64,000 nt of DNA from contig NC_135781.1 in NCBI RefSeq assembly GCF_028453695.1, forward strand, positions 15,995,640 to 16,059,639, read 5' to 3'. The DNA is from Augochlora pura. Lineage: Eukaryota; Arthropoda; Insecta; Hymenoptera; Halictidae. Below, one piece after another: positions 21,159 through 32,291 of this stretch (positions within the stretch are counted from its first letter, which is position 1; each line of letters starts with the position of its first letter). The position numbers were made by a program, and so were the translations under genes. The notes beneath the pieces were generated by a model. The model was given only the letters and a program-made list of their open reading frames with translations. It made no database searches and was not told the origin of the DNA.

Positions 21159-23313
21159 AACCAATCGTTCGGAACGATTCAGACGATATAGAAGGTAATA
21201 AAATGGTCACCAGGAAACATATCAATCCACAGCTGACTTCGCGGAACTACTACACGTTCAACGGCATCGCATCTGCGATAACTAAGCGATCGGAAGAAAT
21301 TGTGCGCGAACTGAGAAGAGTCATCGCGATGGCCATTCACTCATCGACACTCATCGCCGGAAGCATCGCGAGAGACAAGTCGGTCAGATTTTTGCTCAAC
21401 GATCTTGCACCGATTGGAGTGAGTCGGAACGATCGAGCCACGACTCGCATCACCAAGACGATCAACGATCCGAGGACGCGTTACAACAATGCTCGGCTTG
21501 TTCTTGTGCCAGTCGTTGAACGCTGACTCAGAAAGTGACTGTGTGCTGCCGCCGCCGTCGCCGGTGCGATGCACGCGTTGTTTTTCTTTGCCGCGTCAGC
21601 GGCACCGAAAGTGTCCCAGATGTCCTATAGATTTAAATCCGGCGGCTTGTTTTACGACATCCGGTGTTCAATTCCATCCCAGCCGGTTTCGTTTAGAATT
21701 GCGGAGCGCCTCGATCGTTTCCAGGGATAGAGTAACGAGAACGCGTCGATACCGCGTCGCAGCCTGTGTCGCATTGACTCGCATGCAAATCGACAGCGTT
21801 TTCACATGAAAGAGACTCGCCAACTACCAGAGCCTGAACATGCCTAAAATTTCCATTGTTTTCTGGGTAAATAGCTGATCCGTTTTTTCTTTGCAACACC
21901 GGCAAATGTTGCGCTGTTGAGCGCAGCCCACGTGCACCGTTATCGCCAGCTCGCGATAAATTCCACTCTAACTTTTTAGAACAGATTTTTATACAGTATG
22001 AATCTATTACTTGGGTTTTCACTCTTGCAAATTCTCTAACACTGTTAATCTTTTTTCTATTTTTATAGTTGCCATAAAATGCTCTTTTATTTTTATTATT
22101 AAGGGTAATTCAAAATTTCTTTAAATACTCCTTCTTTAATAATAGAATTACTAAACAAGCCAAATGACTGGGTTCTGATTTCTCCTTCTCTAATTTTTCT
22201 ATGAGAAATTTTAAGATGATTTCTTTTTAAATAAATTAAATTTTGCCAGTTATAAAGCTACAAACATTAGTCACATCTAGGGCTAAATAGTTTTAATGTT
22301 AAGTACATTCGAACTCGTTATTTTTCTTCCTCTTTCCTATTTTCCTGCAATCATCTCATCCTTCTCGTTTAATTTGTATCACGCGCACTTGTCCATCTTA
22401 CTTTGTCATCTTTTTATATTACCAATTTACCGCAACTTTATCCGGCAAATGAAACACTATTCATTGAAAAAATCAGTAAAACGCGGCTGACGCGTGACGT
22501 ATGGTCGCATCGGTCTCCAAAATTGTATTCCGACGAATTAGCATTTCGATAGAAGACCCGCAACTTTGCATAACTCTGCATTAACCTATTTCGAGAGAAT
22601 TTTTCCCGTAACAGGAATTCATGAATAGGAAATTCGTGGCACGATAATCGCCTCTATCGTCGTTCAACTATTTCGACGGTGCACGTGGGCTGCGCTCGAG
22701 CAGAAGAGCAAAGATCGAGGAGGGCACGAGCTCGGGCCGAGAGGAACGAGCAGAAAAACGTCGATGACGCGACTCGCCGTAGATACATAGCCGACACGCC
22801 GCCGCCGACGCCGCCGCGTCGGTTGCATCACAAGTGGGATTAAATCGAATAAGCAATTAGGACGAGCGATGCGATTAACCGAACGTTTTCTGGCGTGACC
22901 TGTAGGGCTTCGCAGCTACCGCGCGATATTTGGAGTGGAGAAGTCCCCCGAGTTTTTCTTTCGGAACAACCTGTTCTTACACGCGTATTCTCCTTCAGCG
23001 ACAATGTTTCCCATCTTCGGATCGATAGGACGTTGATTCTACCTGCGTTACGCACGCACGCTTCTCAAAGTCCCCTTGCGAGCCCCAGTCCTTTGAATAT
23101 ACCGGGTGGCATTCTACATGCAAAAATAAGTCGAGAAAGAAGAACAACATTTTTTCGTTCGAGGCTGCGTTCCCGGGAGAACTTAGTTGGAAGATGCGTC
23201 AAGTTCGCATGGTTTCGAGAAGTAGAATTGATATGTCATAGTCAGACGGGCCCTATTGGTTAGTGTTATTTTATCGACGTTATTTCTCTTTGAAAATAGA
23301 ACCTTAACCAGCT
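21159..23313. other. no gene seen; two CpG-rich blocks
   Basis: CpG-rich at about 21200-21950 and 22480-23240, AT-rich between. Frames up to 122 codons on both strands overlap one another and have no recognisable domain. Confidence 0.4.
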
Positions 23314-23559
23314 TCAACCTTTTGCACTCGAAATTATTTAATTGTAAATTCAGGATGATTTTTCTGGCTTGTAGCATTTCCATTTTACGTAACAAAGTGC
23401 ATTTTTATGCACGTGACGTTGATTCTTATGACTCGTACCGACGGTTTTAATGATAATAATTTTTTAAATCTACACACAGTTAGTATAAGCATTATTTTGA
23501 GATGCGATCAAACAGTTTTAGTAGTGACTCGGAGTCGCCATTCGAGCGCAAAGAGTTAA
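23314..23559. mobile_element. TTAA-type MITE, family B copy 3 (246 bp)
   Basis: Starts TCAACCTTTTGCACTCG and ends CGAGCGCAAAGAGTTAA. Shares TAGCATTTCCATTTTA, AACAAAGTGCATTT and CGGAGTCGCCA-type blocks with the copies at 4181 and 8302. Its terminal TTAA is shared with the short element that follows. Confidence 0.82.
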
Positions 23560-23624
23560 CCTTTAACTGGTGGCGTTCAATTTGACGCCTTTTCACTTTT
23601 TAAAAAAGGTCAGCGGAAGGTTAA
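23556..23624. mobile_element. very short TTAA-type element, family C (69 bp)
   Basis: TTAACCTTTAACTGG at the left and AAGGTTAA at the right. GGCGTTCAATTTGACGCC (23572-23589) is a near-palindrome with one bulged base, centred 24.5 nt from the outer T. It resembles the family D palindrome (GCGTCAATTTGACGC). It begins at the last TTAA of family B copy 3. It may be a deleted remnant of a family D relative. Confidence 0.5.
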
Positions 23625-24480
23625 CGGTTAATAGAATTTCTTTATTTATGTATTAGAAGATCAATTCCCCGCCAGATTTAAATTTAGATTCATTAAGCTA
23701 CATGTTTAGAGCATTAATATTATAATGAATTGCTGAAAAAGAAGTAACAGATACGCTAGTTTTAATAGAGATTTTAAACAATTCGGGTCAAACTAAAACC
23801 AGCTTAGTCAGCCCACGTTTCAATGAAAGAACATTATTCTACGTTTTTGTCTGTAAATTCATCTAGTTCCTGTTATATCATCAACTACTGACTACCCTGT
23901 ATATGTACATCAAACGGAATAGACTGAGATAAAAGTACCTATTACGAAACACCGCTCGGATGCGACCCCTTCTTGAAACAGTAGCACAAATAATACAATA
24001 AAAAAATAGATACAGCACGGGAATGTTCAAAGCAGAAGTGCTTGCTTAACAAATTTTATACCAAGTTCAGATATTCCAGTCATTATTCATAGCATTATTT
24101 AATCTTCATAGCATACGAATTACTAACAAGTAAGACGACATTGTTATAATTTCAAAAACTATGGTGAGAACTTTATAAAATTTGTAATATCTGTTGACGA
24201 GTCACATGTTTCCGACTCAATCCGTCCGCTGAAGAACAAGTGGGGAAAAATGTGGGCGGAAAAGTCACAGGTGAAAACAATGCTCATTGTTTCCTATAGT
24301 TGATAGAATTAGTACCTCAAAGATAAAGGCGAAAGAGTCACAAAGAAACTGATTGTTCAAAAGACACTAACCAGGACACGTTCCTAAGCCAATATACTGA
24401 CACGCCGATTACACCGACACAGCAACACGAGCACACAAAAGTTTTGCGACCATTTTACCCACAAAACTGCAAAATCACCC
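23625..24480. other. AT-rich gene-free stretch
   Basis: No repeat or coding signal recognised. Confidence 0.45.
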
Positions 24481-24860
24481 GTAATTCCGAGGGTCGAGTT
24501 CTCAACGAAGAAAACCCGCCGAGTCGACGTGGTAAATTCAAACGAGCGGAATAAATTCTCAAAAAGCTGAGAAATGATTTCCCTAGGCCGTTTTAAAGAC
24601 CTTTGCTCACTGCCAGCCGCACAAAGCTTGTTGTACTAAGCTCGAGATCCCGGTGGATTATTCCGGGCATTCCCCAGACACAGTACACCGAGCAGCGAAG
24701 CGGTATAGCCTTCGATCTTATCCTAGATTTCCGACTTTGACCGAATAGAATAGTAGTAAAAGCGAGTGTACACCGGCGTGGAAGCTAAAGCGTTCGTGGA
24801 AAGCTGACCGAACGGACCGAGAACTGCCTAGAAGAGCAGAAAGCGACGTGCAAAGTGGCA

Positions 24861-24895
24861 AGGAGAGAGAGATAGAGAGAGAGAGAGAGGGAGAG
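24861..24895. repeat. GA-rich microsatellite
   Basis: Interrupted GA dinucleotide repeat. Confidence 0.9.
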
Positions 24896-25255
24896 TGGGT
24901 GTCCTGACCGGAGCGATCGTCTCGAGGGTGAGAACACGAAGAGAGGCTGGTCGTTAACAGGATCACCCAGATATCGAGATCGGCCGAATCACGGCGATAC
25001 GAGAACAAAACGAAGAGCGTGGGGAAGCCGGAAAAGCGCTGGTGAAAAAGCGTAGTTCCCCGGCACGTCGGCCGAGCTGAACGAGGCGTCCGCGGCAGCG
25101 TGGACGTGCAAAAAGGAAACGTGGTTACCTCGAACGATGGTGGTGACGGGCCAATCGGAGGCATCGAGCCTTTTGCAACACCACATATCGCCGCGACCAC
25201 TACGATCAGCCGAGAAAACAATTGCCGAAGAATGCGATTCGGTGTGTGAAATCTG

Positions 25256-25323
25256 GACGACGAAGATACGTCGAGGAAGACGACGAGGACGACGAGGACG
25301 GCGAGGACGACGCGGACGACGAG
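25256..25323. repeat. GACGAG-type trinucleotide repeat tract
   Basis: About 65 bp of GAC/GAG/GAA triplets. The three plus-strand frames give Asp/Glu-, Arg/Gly- or Thr/Arg-rich peptides, which accounts for the long open frames here. Confidence 0.85.
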
Positions 25324-25621
25324 TGTCGCGACTCGTGCGTGGAAAACGCACACAGTCGGTTTCCACGACTCGGCAGAGGGGAGCGCAGTGAACTTGGCGT
25401 CGCGACGGAGCACGGCGCCGGCAAATGGCGTCTGTGGTCGATAGGCACGTCGCCCCGCTGGTTTTCCCTCTGTTACGACAACGCCGATCGAAGTTTGTAT
25501 GGGGGGCCAGAAGATGGTGTTGGTCGGGGGTTGCTCGCCCCTGCTCTGCCGCCCCGGAGACCTTGACGATCACCTCTGACTCTTTCGTTCTCGGTCGTGG
25601 ACTCCCAACGTCACGTCTTGC

Positions 25622-25639
25622 GCCATCTTTGTGACGTCA
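25622..25639. promoter_or_regulatory. CRE palindrome next to a YY1/Pho-like motif
   Basis: TGACGTCA (25632-25639) is a complete CRE consensus. GCCATCTT (25622-25629), read as AAGATGGC on the minus strand, matches the YY1/Pho core often found at housekeeping promoters. Both sit at the edge of a CpG-rich block. They would fit minus-strand transcription, but no gene is identified. Confidence 0.35.
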
Positions 25640-25720
25640 ATCAGATCTTTCCGGAACCGTGTCGCGATCGATTATTTTTTCCTCGGTCGAGCGCCGCTGT
25701 TTAATAGATTTTTAGGGTAA

Positions 25721-26963
25721 TTCAAGTAGACTTCTGGTTTTAGACTTTGGCATTCTCGAATACTCTTTGGTCTCTGAACCAGTGACCTTGAAAAGTCTAG
25801 TTGTCCTAGATTGGATAACTCTTCTTAGTCTGATAGTTAAATTTTTTTGGTTTTTCGTTTTTTTATATATAATTTTTCATTTAACTACACATTTCTTCTT
25901 GATTGCCATTGTGCGAATACCAAAAACTTTCTGCGAATTTCGACATTGTTATAGCTGTTGGACTTTATAATTCTGACGTATTTTTTACGCTTCAAATATA
26001 TATTAATTTATAATTTTCGAAGAAGCTAGAGATCTATTGTATAACAATTTTGCGATTCGTCAACGAGAATCTAATATATGGTAGGTCAAGGCGAACTGCG
26101 TTTTTGTTTATTGTGCAAAAAGCGATAGCTAAAGAAAAGACTGCTCGTCAAACATTTGAAATTTATAACATTCCTTAAATGAAATTTTTGCTTTCTGAGA
26201 TAGTTATACATGAAATCCTAAAGATCACTCGCAATTGAAAAATGAGAAATTCCTGAGGTAATGTTGGAACTTTCAGGACTAGAACCTACTACGACTTTCA
26301 GATCAAAAACTTGAAAAATTTCATAAAAGCACTTCACTTAATTAAGTGAAAAATTTAAAGCAAATTTATATGGTATTCATTACTTCTTCATTAGCGTAGA
26401 AATTGCTGCATGTGGTTAACAAACGACTTAATTTAAAATAGGGAAATTTCTCCATTCGGTTTGCTAAGTGTGGAGTAACTTTTTTCTTCATTTCTTAAAA
26501 TTGAAGAGTATGCTTTACTGACCTAGTTTGCGAATTATTATCCACTCATTAATGATTTCTCTCTGTTGCAAAGAAATTATGCCAATTTCTACCTTCATGA
26601 AAGTATCTTTCGATAAATGTGTACTTTACTTTTCATTAAATGCCCTAGATTACTTATATTTGTAATTAAATGACGTCAAAAAATTACCAGCATTTCAGTG
26701 ACCTACATTATATTTCATAAGAATGTTTTATTTAACAATACTAAAATCAGTACGGTTTTCTGTTTGTGACACAAAAGTAGCTGTGAATTCGTACCCAGAC
26801 AAATTTTTAAACGTTTTTAATTAGATTAAATTTAAACAAACATGAACCAGAGAGACGATTCAGAAATACATAACTTCAATGGAAAATAATACTAACTCAT
26901 TGCAATTCAAAATTACGAAAGAAAATTTCCATTAACGTACAATGACATAAAGGACATTTAGTA
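25721..26963. other. AT-rich gene-free stretch
   Basis: No coding signal. Contains a short family P fragment (26225-26265). Confidence 0.5.
26225..26265. mobile_element. fragment of hairpin MITE family P
   Basis: CACTCGCAATTG followed by AATGAGAAATTCCTGAGG matches the subterminal region of the copies at 30051 and 42327. The rest of the element is not recognisable. Confidence 0.5.
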
Positions 26964-27148
26964 CAGTAAAAACTCATTTATCGAAACATTTACTTTTACA
27001 ATACTTTGGTATGCAATATTTTGTTATCTAATCGTTGCATTATTTAGATACATTATCACATATCGATGGACTCGAATATTTCGATAATAGAATGTTTTGG
27101 TATCGGGTTAATACAAAAATAAAACTTTAGATAAGAGAATCTCCACTG
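26964..27148. mobile_element. pogo/Tigger-like MITE (185 bp)
   Basis: The ends are CAGTAAAAACTCATTTATCG and, reverse-complemented, CAGTGGAGATTCTCTTATC, flanked by TA at 26962-26963 and 27149-27150. The CAGT..A..CTC..TTATC pattern is typical of pogo/Tigger termini. The interior has no coding capacity. Confidence 0.75.
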
Positions 27149-30050
27149 TATTTATAAATTTATTTCTAAATTTTGTATGGCATGAATTTTATAAAATTAA
27201 GAATAAATAATGGTATTATTTCATTTCCGATCGCTGTTGTACTCACAAAAAAGGAGCACAACGATTGAGCCAGCTTTAGAAGCCAAATATTCCAGCCACG
27301 TCCGAAATTTCTTCTAAGCTGACAATACATAAAGGCCCGAGGATTGTAGGAGGCACCGAGCCATTCGCAAAGACCTCTGTTATTTGAGCTGGGCGGTTAG
27401 GAATTCACTTGCTCCCAGGTCGATAGTTTCCAAAATCCGGATCTATAGAGCGAGATATTATGGGCGGGCGTTTAAATCACCGCGGAACGTTCAATCGAGC
27501 GTGCGAAGTCGATATTAACCTCGCCGCAGACCTTGCTCTCAGAGCTAATCTGTGCGAACGCGGGAGCCCTCGCAAGTACGCCCCTGAGGCCTCGAGAGAC
27601 GGTGCTACCGCGGTCGATCGATCGATTTATGGGTCCGACCTCGCTGCTTCGGCATGGATCCACCTCCGCGAATCACCGGGAACGGTGAACACGACGGCCG
27701 GCTTATGCGAGTTTCGCCAAGATTCTCATCCCACGCTGATAACGCAGATACGCCGCGCTGCGGTCCCTTGACCCCGAAAAATTCGCACACCGTTTCTCCC
27801 GTGTTAGGCGTTCTAACGCCTCCGACAGGCTATCGAAATCTAATCGGTTGCTTCTAGCCTGAGGAAGCATCTCGATGGGACTATCGTTTAAAGAGACTCG
27901 CAGCGTGCTTAGCTCGAGGAGCGCGATAACCCGAAGACGTCGTAGATCAGCGATGAAGTCGAGATGTCTTCTGCAGTTGGCGAACATAAAATCGTACATA
28001 AACTATCCTAGCTTTTATCCGACATTTCACGAAGTAGAGACATAATTCAGGCATTGGATGGAAGCGGAGCAGATACATGTTATTATAAATTCCAAGGAGA
28101 TACACAATAGTCGTGTGCTTTTTTAGTTCGTGCGTTTTTTTTTAGTGCTTTTTCTATACAAATTAACACTGTGTTGACTATATATTTCGTATAAATAACA
28201 AAGCATACACTGTACTAATTTTAGTGTTCTATTTACTCTTAACTCGCGTAGAACAATTAATTAACGTACAATACAACTATTTAAGAAAATTAAATATTTT
28301 CTTAGTTTTGTTTTTATTGTGTTTTATTTTTAAAATGAATAATTTGTAATACATTGGCGAACAAATTCAGAAAACAGAAAATATCTCTTATCTCAATTAT
28401 GAAAGGTCACATAAATCAATTTGCAATAAAATATCACGTATCAACGTCAAATCATGGCCTCTTTTTCCAGGATATTTAATGGTATATTATTACATTTAAA
28501 GAGAATGAGGTCTTTAGAAATTACATTACTCATCATTAAGTAATGCCTTAATAAAACCACTGAAATTGATTTCTTCGAAATGACGTTTAGACGTAGTTTC
28601 ACGCAAGACCTCATTTCTGTTCAATGCTTCAATGCCTAGATACAATCTTCTTCGAGGAATACTTCATCTTCGTTGCAATGATTCTCTAATAACGTCGCGC
28701 GTATCGGGAGATACAGGTTACTTTGTGTTCACCCTCGCTGGCCAACGATATCTTGCTCGACAACATACCAAGAATGTTGTACTCCGTTCGTAAATCCACG
28801 GAATAAGATCGAAAGTTGTGGTATTCCAAAAAGATTAGGTTCACAAATTGCTGTTTGATCTCCCTCTCGAAAGAATCTCGCGTCCATGTAAAACAGGATG
28901 GAAAGTGGAAGAATTCTAAAAGGATTAGTTCCGCAGATTGTTATCTCGCACCAAACGAAGCTGATCGGAGCTGTTGCTAGCCGAACGCGAGACCGGACTC
29001 GCCTCCTCGTCTACCAGCTGATGTGTCGAAAGGGACTAGGTATTGTAGGCATTGTGTTGCAATCTGCTACCAGGTGTCAACGCTGCATTTCGATGTTATC
29101 GTATGAGCAATGTCTAACTATGCCATTCACGTTTGCGGGAAGAATCGTCGGAACACCGAGATGTCGTACTTTTCCCCTGCCTTCAAGGTTCCACGCGCGA
29201 TCCTTGCAACGCGCGACGACTCAGCGTTCGCGCGTCGCGTGCAGAATTTTCCTCTCTCGCAGAATTTTCGAAAACAATGGGGCGCGTTTTCTTGCTGGGC
29301 TTGGCGGAAGCTATCGAGCTGAACGCATTCTCTACGCAGGTACGAATATAGTAAAAATAATACGCGCCGCCTTCGTAACCCGAGTAATCGATAACCGAGG
29401 GAACGGAGAGTAATGGTACACTGTAGGACAGAGTGGATCGGATATAAAAGGACTCTGAAAGGACGCGAGTGCGTTCACCTCGTCTTATCCCTGTCTAAAG
29501 CAGTCAGTCCCGCGCGTCCACGTGCTTTTATGGTGTTTCGCATCTGGCTGCCCTTATGGCGCTCCGTGGCCGGTGTCTAGCTCTACTCGTCCCGAACTTT
29601 TTCTCCGATCGCTGTCTCTGATAGCGACTGATGTGCAACTATATCATCGCATCGAGTTGTCTCCCTTACGGTCGAGTTTACAAGCTCCTACACTCTGTAT
29701 TTCCTGGCACGTCCTACGGTTTATTCATTGAATCCTATTAAGATTCATGGGGCCATGTATCGAGACCGTGGGGTTTACAATTTGTGCGAAAGATTGTGCG
29801 GCAAATGTATTCGTTTGAAGATTAACGAGATTTATATATCTCTGCTCAACGTTCGGGACAAGTTAATCGTCGGAGAAACGAGGACGCTATTTTTACAATT
29901 TAAAAATCAGCTTTCATTTAAATAGCAATGCTGGAACAGATTATTGAGCCACGTTGCTCGGAATTTGCAGCTGTAAAACGCTGTTAGCCAATTAGCTGTT
30001 ACGAACTCTTTGAAAAGTGTACCTGAAATCTATTGCAAAGAAGAAAACTA
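27149..30050. other. mixed-composition stretch, no confirmed gene
   Basis: CpG-rich blocks at about 27240-28000 and 28560-29950 flank an AT-rich part. Open frames up to 171 codons (28898-29413 plus) show no domain and overlap others. A TATA-like sequence is at 29441. Confidence 0.4.
29441..29449 (+). promoter_or_regulatory. TATA-box-like sequence
   Basis: GGATATAAAAGGAC in a CpG-rich block, with GTTCACCTC about 33 bp downstream as a poor initiator and GCAGTCAGTCC about 60 bp downstream. No recognisable gene follows. Confidence 0.25.
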
Positions 30051-30319
30051 TACAGGGTGTCCAATTGTTACTCGCAATCGGGAAAAGACGGGTTCCTGAG
30101 GTAATTTTCCTCGGGGTAAACGTAATCTGCGGCCTTGTTAACGAAATATTAACGAGAAACAGTGACCAATCGGAGACGAAATTAGCTGACACAACTCGTT
30201 TCTCATTGGTCAATGTTTTTCATTAATAACTCGTTAACAAAGTCACGAATTGCATTTTTGCTAAGGAAAAAGTTGCTTAACGTAGCCTCAAGAACCCTCG
30301 ATTTCCTGATTGCGAATCC
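30051..30319. mobile_element. hairpin MITE, family P copy 2
   Basis: Starts TACAGGGTGTCC. Contains TTAACGAGAAACAGTGACC and a CTCATTGGTCAATG block in inverted sense. Ends near GATTGCGAATCC, which pairs with the left CTCGCAATCGGGA; the last bases of the right tip are missing. A plus-strand open frame crosses its edge by chance. Confidence 0.7.
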
Positions 30320-32208
30320 TAATAATATATACGGTTTTTGTTGTTCTTTTTATTTCATCTTTGCCACCAACTCTTCAAAACATTTCAAGTTATATATAAA
30401 TGGTTTAGTTTTCAATAACATTGCAATTAGAACAGCAAGCTGTAGTTATTTTTCTATACTTCTCGAAAACAGCTATTTGGTCAAGATCTATTGGTGGATA
30501 AAATCAAGGTATAAACTTAGAAAGCTAATATGCAGTAATACAATCAAAATGTTTGCATTTAATGTTGAAATGAAACGAAACCTGCGCAATAATTGCATTA
30601 TAAAAACCGATTTAAAATGTACGGAGAACAATGACGTTCGACTTGAGCATCAAACGCGATACACCGAGGAGAGAGTTAAATACCAGGGGAGGTTTCCGCG
30701 GAGCGTTTAAAACCAGTATATGAAACGTGCAACACAATCATGCTTCGAAACTGTTCGAACTAAAGCTATTAAACTACCATCAGCCGGCTGAAGAGCAAAT
30801 AAATTTTCGATGCGTCCGAACAATCCAGACGTCTCTCCGCCGAGACGGTACGAGCTTCCGCTCGACATCGGATTTAAATATTCCATCAACATCGCAGAGG
30901 ACCGGGCTCGGCTCGAGTTTCGATGTTACAGAAGCATCCCGCTTGCACGAGGAACGAGGATCCGCCGGCGAGGCGGGATTAAACGGGAAAATTACGGGTT
31001 TGCAGTGGACCGGGAGGCCTGGCTCGGCAAAAATAAAGAAAGTGGAAGCACCGGCATCCCGGTAGATTCCACGGGTACGTAGAGCCCTGTGGTCAAGCTA
31101 ATTTATTGCACCCGCTGGATCCGGCCGTAATGATCCTCGTGCCGAAATCCTCGAGCGCGCGCGCGCGCGCACGCCTCCTTCCCCGTTTCGGCGTCGATGT
31201 CCTCGGGAAAAAATCGAACAGGAGGAGGCAAGAACATCCAGGACATCCTTCCGAAGAAGAACGTGTGCTCGAGGCGAACGCGAGCCGGGAATCGTGGGAG
31301 ACGAGGTAGATAGCGGCGCGGAGATGCGGCCGATAAGATGACTGAAGAACGGAACCGGAGGAGTCTCTCTCTCTTCCAGGGAACCGAGACGCAAGAATTC
31401 TGGGTAGTCGGCGGAATCCGGGGAAGAAAAACTCGGGGAAGCATACTAATTGAACGTGGAAGAGGAGGCATCAATTATGGCGGAGTCGGCTAACGTTTTC
31501 ATTTCCATCTGGACAGAAAAAGAGAGGAAGGACTGGGTCCACGGAGCGGGAAACCGCCGTCGCAGCCGTGAGAAGAAGCTCGCGCGAATAGTAGGCCAAG
31601 GGAAAACAAGTAAAGCGAGCCGGTGCTATCGATCGCGCCGCTAATTGCGAATTCCTCGTTGGCCAGCTGCGCGCTACCGGCAAGGAGAGGATCAATCGCC
31701 GATAACAGGTGATAAGAGATCAGGAAACGGAGACCCGACGCAACCTTATCCGGTCTCGCTCTAAGTAGACTCGGTGATCCGACGCGGCCGCTTCGAATGC
31801 CGACTTTCTGACAAAATTCCAGCAGGATCGTTCACCGTGGCTAAATATAACGGCCGAATGTTGCATAGTTTCGTACTGGAATCCACCGTGCGCTGAAACA
31901 CGCGGAACTCGCGGCTCGAGAGAGCTCGAGAGAGCACGCGAGAGTGCGGTTCTGCGCAGAGTTGTAGAGGGGTGCACGCTGTACCACGCACGGCCCACTG
32001 GTTTTGCGACATGACTGTGGCAAAAAATATTCCTGTCCGCAGAGTAAGCGGATTTTTTCGGGCTAATAATTTAGAGAATGTTTGTGGCGCTGTTCCTCTT
32101 TATGATAATACGATATTTTATTCTCTAATGCATGGTTGAAAAATAATTATGTACGTGGGAATGTTTCCAAATGTAGCACGCCGATTTTAATGAAATTTTA
32201 GAATGATA
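30320..32208. other. AT-rich then CpG-rich stretch, no confirmed gene
   Basis: About 30600-32050 is CpG-rich with a CG dinucleotide run (31154-31172) and many overlapping short frames on both strands. None is recognisable. Confidence 0.4.
31154..31172. repeat. (CG)n run
   Basis: About 19 bp of alternating GC, a potential Z-DNA-forming sequence. Confidence 0.9.
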
Positions 32209-32210
32209 TA

Positions 32211-32289
32211 TTGGACTCTTGCGAAAGTAATTTTGGTTTTCCATATAGATAGTTTGCGAAAAACCGAAATTACTTTTGCGATAACCCAA
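32211..32289. mobile_element. 79-bp palindromic mariner MITE, MADE1-like
   Basis: Two arms of about 30 bp face each other almost without a spacer: left TTGGACTCTTGCGAAAGTAA, right (reverse complement) TTGGGTTATCGCAAAAGTAA, each followed by TTT(T/C)GGTTTT. TA flanks both sides (32209-32210 and 32290-32291). The GCAAAAGTAATT.CGGTTTT core is the one I associate with cecropia-type mariners and with human MADE1. It has no coding capacity and would fold into a hairpin. Confidence 0.82.
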
Positions 32290-32291
32290 TA

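Larger units (their letters stand above)
24481..25720. other. CpG-rich block, candidate promoter or 5' exon region
   Basis: This is among the most CpG-rich tracts of the window. It holds a GA-rich microsatellite (24861-24895), a GACGAG-type trinucleotide tract (25256-25323) and, at its right edge, a full CRE palindrome and a GCCATCTT motif. Several long open frames overlap on both strands (for example 24718-25413 minus, 25222-25566 plus), but their amino-acid content is low-complexity and no domain is recognisable. A transcription start is plausible; a protein is not demonstrated. Confidence 0.4.

Noticed and set aside
4091..23450. Similar peptides in frames at 4091-4342, 8236-8499 and 23256-23450 (sharing a SISIL motif), suggesting a small gene family
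   Set aside because: All three are translations of the same MITE family (B). Similarity extends to the non-coding ends, and the frames do not share starts or stops.
24718..25413. 231-codon minus-strand open frame, the longest in the window
   Set aside because: Its peptide is dominated by Val/Leu/Ser/Arg runs produced by the GACGAG and GA repeats, it overlaps several other long frames on both strands, and it contains no recognisable domain.
28165..28260. TTAACACTGTGTTGAC resembling a TTAA MITE tip
   Set aside because: No matching right end, no palindrome at the expected position and no second copy in the window.
28898..29413. 171-codon plus-strand frame
   Set aside because: CpG-rich DNA, two other frames overlap it on the same strand, and no family is recognisable.
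30213..30710. 165-codon plus-strand frame
   Set aside because: It begins inside hairpin MITE copy P2, so at least its start is element sequence, and the rest is AT-driven Ile/Lys/Phe/Asn-rich peptide.
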